A DNA stretch of 64,000 nt from Umezawaea tangerina (GTDB taxonomy: Bacteria; Actinomycetota; Actinomycetes; Mycobacteriales; Pseudonocardiaceae). This document shows, piece by piece, positions 28,066 through 35,588 of the stretch. The notes beneath the pieces were generated by a model that did not search any database, was not told the origin of the DNA, and saw nothing but the letters and a program-made list of their open reading frames with translations. Position numbers and translations under genes: made by a program. Within the stretch, counting starts at the first letter, position 1, and each line of letters opens with the position of its first letter. The stretch is taken from positions 248,001 through 312,000 of the forward strand of contig NZ_PVTF01000012.1 of the NCBI RefSeq assembly GCF_003002815.1, given 5' to 3'.

Positions 28066-28614
28066 TCAGAGCCGAAAGTCTGATGCCCACACGAGGAACG
28101 CGGCCCGCCTGCGGCCGTCGTCGGTCTCGAACGGGAGGACCCGCACGTCGGCGAACCCGTCGGCCAGCGCGGCGGCCTCGGCGGTGGTGCCCGGGAGGGG
28201 GACCTTCGGAACGAGGGCGACCGAGTGCCGGAACGTTTCGTCACTGGGGACGCTTAACGCGGCCAGCCCACCGGGACGCAGCAGCCGACCCCAGTCGGGG
28301 AACAGCCCCGGTCCGATCAGGTGGACGGCCGAGGAGCACAGGACGACGTCGACCGACCCGTCCGGCAGCGGTGCCGGAACGGCGGGCGCCTCGACCCACT
28401 CGACCGTCCCTTGTGGATCCTTGGCCCGCGCCAGCGCGAGCATCCCCGCCGATATGTCCAGGCCGATCGTCCTGCGCGGGCGGAGCCCCTGGGCGAGCAG
28501 GGCCGCGATGCCGGTGCCGGTGGCCACGTCGAGGAGCACTCCCGGAGCGTCCGGCAGGCCCTTGACGAGCTCGGCGGCGACGAGGTGGTGGAACGGGTCG
28601 TCGTCGTAGGTCAT
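28066..28614 (-). CDS. class I SAM-dependent methyltransferase
   Basis: 182 residues, slightly short for the family. Motif I LLDVATGTGIAALLAQG lies at about residues 26-43, the acidic ribose-binding residue in TIGLDISAGML, and motif IV-like VDVVLCSSAVHLIG later, with LLRPGGLAALSV. The N-terminus is trimmed compared with UbiE/COQ5-type proteins but the SAM pocket looks complete. The substrate is unknown. It precedes the S15 hydrolase in the same direction. Confidence 0.88.
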   Translation of the reverse strand: MTYDDDPFHHLVAAELVKGLPDAPGVLLDVATGTGIAALLAQGLRPRRTIGLDISAGMLALARAKDPQGTVEWVEAPAVPAPLPDGSVDVVLCSSAVHLIGPGLFPDWGRLLRPGGLAALSVPSDETFRHSVALVPKVPLPGTTAEAAALADGFADVRVLPFETDDGRRRAAFLVWASDFRL

Positions 28615-28663
28615 CCCGGCACCCTAGCGACCGAACGGCGTAGTCGGAGCGGCGTTCGCACCG

Positions 28664-28701
28664 CCCGTTTTTTGTCGTACCCCCTGGGTAACGTCAGGGG
28701 C
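28664..28701 (-). repeat. dispersed intergenic repeat, copy C (reverse orientation)
   Basis: Read on the minus strand this stretch has GTTACCCAGGGGGTACGACA followed by AAAAAACGGG, sharing TACSCAGGGGGTACGACA with copy A at 3982-4027. It lies in the divergent promoter region between the methyltransferase and the 28734 gene. Confidence 0.5.
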
Positions 28702-28733
28702 AGACGTTCGATCGTCGAGGGGAGCGACTGTTC

Positions 28734-29354
28734 ATGAACACCATCAGCGTGACCGCGTTGTCCTTCACCGAGTACGTGATGAGCGGCCAGCGCGGCCGCA
28801 TCAACATCCTCACCGAGCAGCGGAGCATGTACCTCGCGGAGGACCTGCGGATGTGCGGGTTCTACAACCCCATGCGGGACGCGATGCGACGGGCGATCAG
28901 CTCCCCCGACCCCGAGGCCGAGATCCGCGGGGCCGTGCTGTCGGCGAACCGCAACGGTCAGCTCAGGGCGTTCGAGGAGCTGGCCGACGGGTTCCTGCCG
29001 TGGCTGCGCCGGACGCGGGCGACGGGCGTGCCGGTGGGGTCGGCTCGGTGGCACGCGGGCGACCTGACGCTGAAGGTGCGGCCGCACCTGGGGCTGCGGC
29101 TGGCGGACGGGACGACGGCGGCGGTGCTGGTGTACGTCAAGGAGCCGGAGCTGACGCGGGAGGCGGCGACGGTGGCGCTGCGGATCGTGCAGCAGACGAT
29201 CGACGAGACGCTGCCGGGCGGGGTGCCGATGGTGATGGACGCCCGGCGCGGGGCGGTGTACCGGCTGGGGAAGCGGACGAACATCGCGAAGCTGGACGCG
29301 CTGATCGCGGCGGAGTCCGCGGGCTACGTCACGCACTGGAAGCTGAGCGCCTGA
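28734..29354 (+). CDS. conserved-looking hypothetical protein, possible degenerate PD-(D/E)XK fold
   Basis: 206 residues from ATG 28734 with GAGGGGA about 11 nt upstream. No signal peptide or membrane segment. The N-terminal half is helical (YLAEDLRMCGFYNPMRDAMRRAI). The C-terminal part alternates strands and a helix in a way that recalls RecB/Cas4-like nucleases: LKVRPHLGLRLADGTT, AAVLVYVKEP, then helix TREAATVALRIVQQTIDE. The usual catalytic Asp is not obvious, so any nuclease link is speculative. It is a single-gene unit ending at a hairpin terminator. Confidence 0.75.
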   Translation: MNTISVTALSFTEYVMSGQRGRINILTEQRSMYLAEDLRMCGFYNPMRDAMRRAISSPDPEAEIRGAVLSANRNGQLRAFEELADGFLPWLRRTRATGVPVGSARWHAGDLTLKVRPHLGLRLADGTTAAVLVYVKEPELTREAATVALRIVQQTIDETLPGGVPMVMDARRGAVYRLGKRTNIAKLDALIAAESAGYVTHWKLSA

Positions 29355-29442
29355 CGGCAGGCCGAAAACAGGTGGGTGCCGGGGCGGTCCGGCGGGATGC
29401 TGGGGGTGGGCGGGCGCGCTGCGCGGGCGGCGCCTGTCGGGT

Positions 29443-29476
29443 GGCCGGGTGCGGGACGGGGATGCCGCACCCGGCC
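29443..29476. terminator. bidirectional hairpin between convergent genes
   Basis: GGCCGGGTGCGG (29443-29454) pairs perfectly with CCGCACCCGGCC (29465-29476) around a 10-nt loop. It lies between the ends of the 28734 gene and the amidohydrolase gene. Confidence 0.8.
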
Positions 29477-29495
29477 GTCCGCCTCAGGGCCGGGG

Positions 29496-31094
29496 CTACA
29501 ACCCGGCCGGGTTGTGGGAGAGGGCGCCGTCGACGACGGTGGCGAGGATCGGGATGGCGTTGATGTCGGAGACCGCCACGGTGTGCGGGTCGTCGGCGAG
29601 GACGACGAGGTCGGCGAGCTTGCCGGGCGCGATGGTGCCGAGCCTGTCCTCGACGCGGCAGGCGTAGGCGGCGTCCCTGGTGTAGGCGGCCAGCGCCTGG
29701 TCGACCGTGATCGCCTCGTCCGGGCCGATGGGGGCGCCGCCGGACGAGGCGCGCTCGACCATGAACTGGATGGCGCGCAGCGGGGCGCCCTCGGTGACAG
29801 GGCGGTCGGAGCTGCCCACGACGGTGATCCCGCGGTCCAGGAACGCCTTGCCGCGGTACATCCACGGGGTGCGGGTGGGTCCCATGATCGCGGAGTAGTC
29901 GTCGCCGCTGGCCCACAGGAAGGTGGGCTGCACGACGGGGATGACGCCGAGAGCGGCGATGCGGTCGAGCTGGTCGGGGCGGACCAGGCCGCAGTGCTCG
30001 ACGCGGTGCCGGGTGTCCTGGCGGGGGAATCGGCGCCCGGCCTCCTCCAGCGCGTCCAGGGCGAAGTCGACGGCGCGGTCGCCGATGGCGTGCACGGCCA
30101 GCTGCCAGCCCGCGGCGTGGCCGTCGAGGATCGCGGCGGTCATGTGCGCCGGGTCGTCCTGGAGCTGGCCGCGGTTGGCCGTGCCCTCGTAGGGCTCGGT
30201 GAGCGCGGCCGTGCGGGCCATCATGCCGCCGTCGGTGAAGACCTTGAGCGCGCCGATGGACAGGTGGTCGCCGCCGAACCCGGTGTGCAGACCGAGGTCG
30301 ACGGACCTGGCGACCCGGTCGTCGGCGTGGCCCGCGACGGGGTGCAGGAGGTCGGCGGAGACCATCAGCTGGACCCGGATCGGGAGCCGGTTCCGCTGGT
30401 AGGCCGCGACTTCCAGGGGGCTCGTGCCGATCAGGCCGCCGCCGACGCCCGCCTCGGCGGCGAAGGTCACGCCCTGTTCGAGGCACTGCCGCGCGCCCAG
30501 CGTCACGTGGCCCGCGATCTCCTCGACGGGGTAGGGCAGCCGCAACGCGCGCACGGCGGTCTGCGCGCTCTCGGCCAGGCCGCCGTCGGGGGTGCCGTCG
30601 GCGGCGAACGAGACGCCCGTGGCGCCGGGCGCGAGGACGTGGGCGGGGAGCTCGGAGAGCAGGGCGCTGTTGACGACGCACGCGTGCCCCGAGCGGTCCT
30701 GGACGTAGACGCGGAACTCGCGGGACACCCGGTCGAGGTCGGCCGCGGTCAGCGGGCGGTCCAGCACGCGGTGGTCGTAGCCGGAGACCTCCAGCCAGCC
30801 GCCGGTCGGGGTGGCGCCGCGCAGCAGGGCGACGACCTCGTCGACGCGGCGGCAGGCGGACACGTCGAGGGTGACGCTCGCCCGGCCCGCCCACGCGAGG
30901 TGGGTGTGCGCGTCGAGGAAACCGGGTAGGACAACGGCTCCGTCGAGGTCCACCACACGGGCGGCGCCGAGGCCGTCGACCTCCTCGTCGAGCCCGACCA
31001 CCCGTCCGCGCCAGACACCCAGGGACGTCGCGACCGGCCTCGCCGGGTCCATCGTGAGGATTCGGCCGCGCACCAGCAACAGATCGAGGATCAC
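29496..31094 (-). CDS. amidohydrolase family protein (YtcJ-like, amidohydrolase_3)
   Basis: 532 residues from GTG 31094. The metal-binding HxH is in PGFLDAHTHLAWAG (about residues 57-70); later metal ligands are in LAVHAIGDRAVDFALDALEEA, HRVEHCGLVRPDQLDRIAALGV and VVGSSDRPVTEGAPL. The C-terminus returns to the beta-sandwich (YACRVEDRLGTIAPGKLADLVVLADDP). It is cytosolic and hydrolyses an unknown amide or N-formyl-type substrate. It is divergent from the iron-regulated formyltransferase, 94 bp away, so the iron boxes could influence both. Confidence 0.9.
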   Translation of the reverse strand: MILDLLLVRGRILTMDPARPVATSLGVWRGRVVGLDEEVDGLGAARVVDLDGAVVLPGFLDAHTHLAWAGRASVTLDVSACRRVDEVVALLRGATPTGGWLEVSGYDHRVLDRPLTAADLDRVSREFRVYVQDRSGHACVVNSALLSELPAHVLAPGATGVSFAADGTPDGGLAESAQTAVRALRLPYPVEEIAGHVTLGARQCLEQGVTFAAEAGVGGGLIGTSPLEVAAYQRNRLPIRVQLMVSADLLHPVAGHADDRVARSVDLGLHTGFGGDHLSIGALKVFTDGGMMARTAALTEPYEGTANRGQLQDDPAHMTAAILDGHAAGWQLAVHAIGDRAVDFALDALEEAGRRFPRQDTRHRVEHCGLVRPDQLDRIAALGVIPVVQPTFLWASGDDYSAIMGPTRTPWMYRGKAFLDRGITVVGSSDRPVTEGAPLRAIQFMVERASSGGAPIGPDEAITVDQALAAYTRDAAYACRVEDRLGTIAPGKLADLVVLADDPHTVAVSDINAIPILATVVDGALSHNPAGL

Positions 31095-31123
31095 AAGCCG
31101 CCAGGTTACGCACGCACGGTGAG

Positions 31124-31163
31124 TTCGGTTAGCCTCAGGTTACTTAGGTTAGCCTCGGCTTCA
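31124..31163 (+). promoter_or_regulatory. two IdeR/DmdR-like iron boxes
   Basis: Two overlapping-type matches to the actinobacterial iron box (consensus TTAGGTTAGGCTAACCTAA): 31124-31142 beginning TTCGGTTAGCCT and 31145-31163 beginning TTAGGTTAGCCT. Each agrees at about 13 of 19 positions and they are 21 bp apart, just before the formyltransferase gene. Repression under iron sufficiency is expected. Confidence 0.8.
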
Positions 31164-31188
31164 GTGCCGGACGAGAGAGGGACCAACC

Positions 31189-32136
31189 ATGCGGGTTGTC
31201 ATGTTCGGTTACCAAACCTGGGGGCACCGGACCCTGCGGGCGTTGCTGGACTCCGAGCACGACGTCGTCATGGTCGTCACCCACCCGAAGAGCGACCACG
31301 CCTACGAGAAGATCTGGAGCGACTCGGTCGCCGACCTGGCCGCGGAGCACGGCGTGGAGACGCTGATCCGCAACAAGCCGGACGACGAGGAGCTGGTGCG
31401 GCGGCTCAAGGAGGTCGAGCCGGACGTCATCGTCGCGACGAACTGGCGCACCTGGATCCCGCCGCACGTCTTCACCCTCCCCAAGCACGGCACGCTGAAC
31501 GTGCACGACTCGCTGCTGCCCGCCTACGCGGGCTTCTCCCCGCTGATCTGGGCGCTGATCAACGACGAGAAGGAGGTCGGCGTCACCGCGCACATGATGG
31601 ACGACACCCTCGACGCCGGCGACATCGTCCTGCAGCGCTCGGTGCCCGTCGGGCCGCGCGACACCACGGCGGACCTGTTCCACAAGACGCTGGAGCTGTT
31701 CGGGCCGATCACCGTGGACGGGCTCGCCGAGATCGCGTCCGGCCGGACCGACTTCACCAAGCAGGACCGCTCCAAGGCGAGCTTCTTCCACAAGCGCGCG
31801 GAGGAGGACCTGCGCATCGACTGGACGTGGTCGGCAGAGGAGCTCGACCGGCTGGTGCGCGCGCAGTGCTCGCCGTACCCGAGCGCGTTCGCGTTCCACA
31901 AGGGCAGGCGGCTGGAGATCGTCGAGGCCGAGGTGTCGGCGGCCAGGTACGGCGGGACGCCCGGCCGGATCTTCTACCGCGAGGGCGACGGGGTCGCGAT
32001 CGTCGCGGGCGCCGACTCCCGCCGGGGTCGCAACCACGGGCTGCTGGTCAAGCGCGTGCGCACCGAGGACGGCACCGAGCTGGGGGCCGCGCAGTACTTC
32101 GCGACCATGGGCGGGTACCTCACCAGCCACCCGTAA
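31189..32136 (+). CDS. formyltransferase, probable N5-hydroxyornithine formyltransferase (CchA-like)
   Basis: 315 residues from ATG 31189 with GAGAGGGA upstream. It is a methionyl-tRNA formyltransferase homologue: N-terminal formyltransferase domain with catalytic Asn104 and His106 in LNVHDSLLPAYAG and Asp145 in DAGDIVLQ, then a C-terminal FMT-like barrel. Housekeeping Fmt normally sits with def or pri genes and is not iron-regulated; this one has two iron boxes upstream, as do siderophore formyltransferases of coelichelin or rhodochelin type, which formylate N5-hydroxyornithine using N10-formyl-tetrahydrofolate. No NRPS or ornithine hydroxylase lies in the window, so its partner cluster must be elsewhere. 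Confidence 0.88.
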   Translation: MRVVMFGYQTWGHRTLRALLDSEHDVVMVVTHPKSDHAYEKIWSDSVADLAAEHGVETLIRNKPDDEELVRRLKEVEPDVIVATNWRTWIPPHVFTLPKHGTLNVHDSLLPAYAGFSPLIWALINDEKEVGVTAHMMDDTLDAGDIVLQRSVPVGPRDTTADLFHKTLELFGPITVDGLAEIASGRTDFTKQDRSKASFFHKRAEEDLRIDWTWSAEELDRLVRAQCSPYPSAFAFHKGRRLEIVEAEVSAARYGGTPGRIFYREGDGVAIVAGADSRRGRNHGLLVKRVRTEDGTELGAAQYFATMGGYLTSHP

Positions 32137-32214
32137 CGGGACCTGCCCGCCGCCCGTCCTCGGTGATCGCTGATCATAGGTCCGTCGACCACCGAGGACG
32201 GGAGAGCCGAGCGC

Positions 32215-32865
32215 ATGGACCGCAAGCAGGCCACGGCGTTGACGAGCCTGGTCATCGTGATCGTGTTGGCGGCCCTGGCGTGGTACCTGGACCGCGACAA
32301 GGAACCGCCCGCCGCCACCCCGCCGGCCGCGACCGGGGAGTCCGCGGCGCAGCTCGCGGCGCTCAAGATCGCCCCCGAGGGGAAGATGGCGGGCTACAGC
32401 CGCGACCGCTTCCCGCACTGGGCGAGCCAGGGCAACTCCTGCGACACGCGCGAGATCGTGCTGCAGAAGCAGGGCACGAACGTGAAGAGCGACAAGGACT
32501 GCAAGGCCGTCGAGGGCACCTGGGTGAGCCCCTACGACGGCGTGACGATCACCGACGCGGGCGCCATCGACATCGACCACACCGTGCCGCTGGCGGAGGC
32601 GTGGCGGTCCGGCGCGTCGGCGTGGGTCGACGAGGACCGCAAGAAGTTCGCCAACGACCTGGGCGGCATCCAGCTGATCGCCGCGTCGGCCACCACGAAC
32701 CGGGCGAAGGGCGACCAGGACCCGGCGAAGTGGAAGCCGCCGGTGCAGTCGTACTGGTGCGTGTACGCCAAGGACTGGATCGCGGTGAAGTCGACCTACA
32801 AGCTCACGATCGACCAGGCCGAGCACGACGCGCTGGCGTCGATGCTCACCTCCTGCGCCCCCTGA
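32215..32865 (+). CDS. secreted or membrane-anchored HNH nuclease, DUF1524 family
   Basis: 216 residues from ATG 32215, with GGGAGAG about 9 nt upstream. An N-terminal hydrophobic segment (LTSLVIVIVLAALAWYL) acts as signal or anchor, followed by a Pro/Ala linker. The catalytic region is DIDHTVPLAEAW (His in the IDHxVPL motif), RKKFANDLGGIQLIAASATTNRAKGDQDPAKWKPP, typical of DUF1524 nucleases in actinobacterial secretomes. Cysteines at three positions suggest disulphides. The likely role is extracellular DNA degradation for nutrients; untested. Confidence 0.9.
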   Translation: MDRKQATALTSLVIVIVLAALAWYLDRDKEPPAATPPAATGESAAQLAALKIAPEGKMAGYSRDRFPHWASQGNSCDTREIVLQKQGTNVKSDKDCKAVEGTWVSPYDGVTITDAGAIDIDHTVPLAEAWRSGASAWVDEDRKKFANDLGGIQLIAASATTNRAKGDQDPAKWKPPVQSYWCVYAKDWIAVKSTYKLTIDQAEHDALASMLTSCAP

Positions 32866-32871
32866 CCGCCC

Positions 32872-32900
32872 CGCCGCGGGGAGCCCGGCTCCTCGCGGCG
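32872..32900 (+). terminator. hairpin downstream of the HNH nuclease gene
   Basis: CGCCGCGGGGAGC (32872-32884) pairs with GCTCCTCGCGGCG (32888-32900) with a single G-T pair and a 3-nt loop. A second, smaller hairpin (TCCGGGG/CCCCGGA, 32944-32964) follows in the 160-bp gap before the next gene. Confidence 0.75.
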
Positions 32901-33025
32901 TCCACATCGGACAGCCCGCCCGACCGCCACGGTCGGGTGAACTTCCGGGGGCGTGTTCCCCGGATCTCGTCCGATGGAGTCGCGCCTGACGCGGCCCCTG
33001 GAGGCACGGATCCGGGAACCATGCC

Positions 33026-33844
33026 CTAGGGGCGAAGGCCCTTGAGCTGTTCGGACACGTCGCCGTAGACCTCGGTCCGGCGCACCCAGGCGGCCGATCC
33101 CGACTCGGCCGACGGGATCGGACCCAGTGGTCGGACCGGGTCCGTCACGCCGTACTCCAGCCGGTAGGCCACCAGTCCGGTCGCCGCCAGCAGCCACGGG
33201 GCCGGGTCCGGGTTGGTGATCTCCCCCAGCCCGATCCGGAACCACACCGGCAGCCGGGTGTCCTCGGCCAGCGCGCGGTCGATCCTGGCCCGCGCGGCCG
33301 CCCAGATCTCCTCGCGCGCCTTCTCGCCCGCGATGATCGCGTCCTGGCGCCACGCCTCCTCGGCCGCGCGCTCGTCCGCCGCGAGCCTGGCCGCCGCGTC
33401 CCGCGCGCTGCCGCCCTGGGCGCCGATCTGCCAGTCGAGCTGGTCGACGTCGTGGACGAGCCGCATGTGGTCCGCCCGCGTGAGCCTGCCCGCGGCGATC
33501 TTCGCCTTGCTCGCCTCGCGCCGGGTCTTCAGGCCGTCGAACTCGGCGACCTCCTTGCGGACCTGGACGCGCACGGAGTCGGCGAGCACCTCCTGCTCGG
33601 CGTCCCACGCCCTGCGCAGGGCCTCCACGATGTCGGCGACGTCCTCGTCCAGCGCGTCGAAGTCCTCGTTGTCGCCGGACCCCGCGCCCGACAGCCGCAT
33701 CTCGAGCACCCGCAGGCGGTTGCTGACCCGGTCGAGCTCGGCGACCAGCACCGCCACGGTCTTCTCGAGGACGACGACCTTGGGCTCGACTACGTCGAGC
33801 CGCTCCTTCTCAGTTGGGTCCGCCACGCTCCCAGCCAACCGCAT
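33026..33844 (-). CDS. hypothetical coiled-coil protein
   Basis: 272 residues from ATG 33844 (MRLAGSVADPTEKERLD); a GTG at 33829 is also possible and neither has a good ribosome site. No signal peptide or membrane anchor. Residues 20-65 (VVVLEKTVAVLVAELDRVSNRLRVLEMRL) form a heptad-like coiled coil; a charged helical middle follows (ADIVEALRRAWDAEQEVLADSVRVQVRKEVAEF, LAADERAAEEAWRQDAIIAGEKAREEIW), then a more ordered C-terminus with PWLLAATGLVAYRLEYGV. I do not recognise it. It is divergent from the CYTH-CHAD gene. Confidence 0.75.
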   Translation of the reverse strand: MRLAGSVADPTEKERLDVVEPKVVVLEKTVAVLVAELDRVSNRLRVLEMRLSGAGSGDNEDFDALDEDVADIVEALRRAWDAEQEVLADSVRVQVRKEVAEFDGLKTRREASKAKIAAGRLTRADHMRLVHDVDQLDWQIGAQGGSARDAAARLAADERAAEEAWRQDAIIAGEKAREEIWAAARARIDRALAEDTRLPVWFRIGLGEITNPDPAPWLLAATGLVAYRLEYGVTDPVRPLGPIPSAESGSAAWVRRTEVYGDVSEQLKGLRP

Positions 33845-33987
33845 GAATCGGGTTTGCCAAGGTCCAGACCACGAAGACCACGCGGACGGGCTCACGACCA
33901 CCCCCGTCCAGGTCAACGGGTGGACACGCACCGTGACACCCCGGCCAACAGGACTAATCGGGCGGTCGACGGTGTATGTCTAGGGGT

Positions 33988-35496
33988 ATGGCGACCTCCG
34001 TGCACGAGACCGAACGCAAGTACGAGGCCCCGGCGGGCAGCGACCTCCCGCCGCTCGACGGGTTCCCCGGCGTGGCGGCGGAGGCCGGACCGGAGCGGAT
34101 CGAGCTGGAGGCCGTCTACTACGACACCGCGGACCTCCGGCTGGCCCGCGGCGGCGTGACGCTGCGCAGGCGCACCGGGGGCGAGGACGAGGGTTGGCAC
34201 CTGAAGCTGCCGGTCGGCGAGGACACCCGCGAGGAGGTGCGCCTGCCGCTGGGCAAGGCGAGGAAGCCGCCGAAGGAGCTCGTGAACCTGGTGCAGGTCC
34301 ACGTCCGCGGCACCGACCTGGCGCCGGTCGCCCGGATCCGCACCACCCGTGAACGCTGGCAGCTGGTCGACGAGCACGGCGGCCTGCTGATCGAGGTCGT
34401 CGAGGACCTGGTGTCGGCCCAGGTCGTGGACGACGACTCGGCGGCCGACTCGTGGCGCGAGATCGAGGTGGAGCTGGGCGAGCGCGGTGACCGCAAGCTG
34501 CTGGACGTGGTCGAGCGGCGGCTGTTCGACGCGGGCATGCGGCGGTCGACGTCGTCGGCGAAGCTGACCCGGCTGCTGTCCGACCGGCTCGAACCGGCCT
34601 CGCCCGGCCCCCGGACGGGCCGCAAGGCGACCGCGGGCGACGTCGTGCTGGCCTACCTGCACGAGCACGCGGAGGCGCTCAAGCACCACGACCCGGCCGT
34701 GCGCCGCGACCGCGACGACGCCGTGCACCAGATGCGGGTGTCGACCCGGCGGCTGCGCAGCGCGTTGCAGGCGTACGGGAAGGTCGTCGACCGCGAGTCG
34801 ACCCGCGAGCTGACCGACGAGCTCAGGTGGCTGGCCGGTGTGCTCGGCGAGGCGCGCGACCTGGAGGTGCTGCACCGGCGGTTCACCCACGCCGTCGCGG
34901 AGCTGGACCCCGACCTGGTGCTCGGCCCGGTGCAGGCCAGGCTGACCCGGCACTTCGCCCCGCTGGAGACGGCCGCGCTCAAGAGCAGCGTCGACACGCT
35001 GACGAGCCCCCGGTACTTCGCGCTGCTCGACGCCGTCGACGCGCTGCTCACCGCTCCCCCGCTGACGCCGCTGGCCGCGAAGAAGGCGACCGACGTGCTG
35101 CCGAAGCTGGTGGCGAAGGCCTACCGCAGGCTCGCCGGGCACGCCGCCGAGGTGCTGGCCACGCGTCCCGGCGCCGAGCGCGACGTGGCGCTGCACGAGT
35201 CGCGCAAGGCGGCCAAGCGCTTGCGCTACACGACCGAGGCGACCGTGCCGGTGTTCGGCAAGCGCGCGAAGGCCTACCGCAAGCGGGTCAAGGGCGTGCA
35301 GACGCTGCTCGGCGAGCACCAGGACAGCGTGGTCGCGCGGCCCGCGCTGCGGGAGCTGGCCGTGCAGGCGCAGCTGGACGGCGAGAACGCGTTCGCGTTC
35401 GGCGTGCTGCACGGCCTGGAGAGCGGGGCGGCGGCCCGGATCGAGGACGGCTTCCCGGCGGTCTGGCGCGGCGTCGGCAAGCCGAAGCTGTCCTGA
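33988..35496 (+). CDS. CYTH and CHAD domain protein
   Basis: 502 residues from ATG 33988 (MATSVHETERKYEAP); an ATG 12 nt earlier is possible. The N-terminal CYTH domain (residues 1-200) has the ExExK signature in ETERKYE and acidic/basic tunnel residues (YYDTADLRLARGGVTLRRRTGG). The C-terminal CHAD domain (about 215-495) is helical with conserved His (DDAVHQMRVSTRRLRSALQAYG, HESRKAAKRLRYTTE). CYTH enzymes act on triphosphates; CHAD domains bind polyphosphate. A role in polyphosphate or triphosphate metabolism is likely but the reaction is unknown. Confidence 0.94.
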   Translation: MATSVHETERKYEAPAGSDLPPLDGFPGVAAEAGPERIELEAVYYDTADLRLARGGVTLRRRTGGEDEGWHLKLPVGEDTREEVRLPLGKARKPPKELVNLVQVHVRGTDLAPVARIRTTRERWQLVDEHGGLLIEVVEDLVSAQVVDDDSAADSWREIEVELGERGDRKLLDVVERRLFDAGMRRSTSSAKLTRLLSDRLEPASPGPRTGRKATAGDVVLAYLHEHAEALKHHDPAVRRDRDDAVHQMRVSTRRLRSALQAYGKVVDRESTRELTDELRWLAGVLGEARDLEVLHRRFTHAVAELDPDLVLGPVQARLTRHFAPLETAALKSSVDTLTSPRYFALLDAVDALLTAPPLTPLAAKKATDVLPKLVAKAYRRLAGHAAEVLATRPGAERDVALHESRKAAKRLRYTTEATVPVFGKRAKAYRKRVKGVQTLLGEHQDSVVARPALRELAVQAQLDGENAFAFGVLHGLESGAAARIEDGFPAVWRGVGKPKLS

Positions 35497-35588
35497 TTGG
35501 TCTGGACCTTGACACCTCCTGGGTGGGCTGCAACGGTGGTCGAGCCGCTGCCGCTCGGTGTGTTCAGCCTGGCCAGGAGGAGTTTTCC

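Noticed and set aside
31189-32136. Housekeeping methionyl-tRNA formyltransferase (fmt)
   Set aside because: No def, priA or rpe context, and two iron boxes precede it; a siderophore-type formyltransferase fits better.
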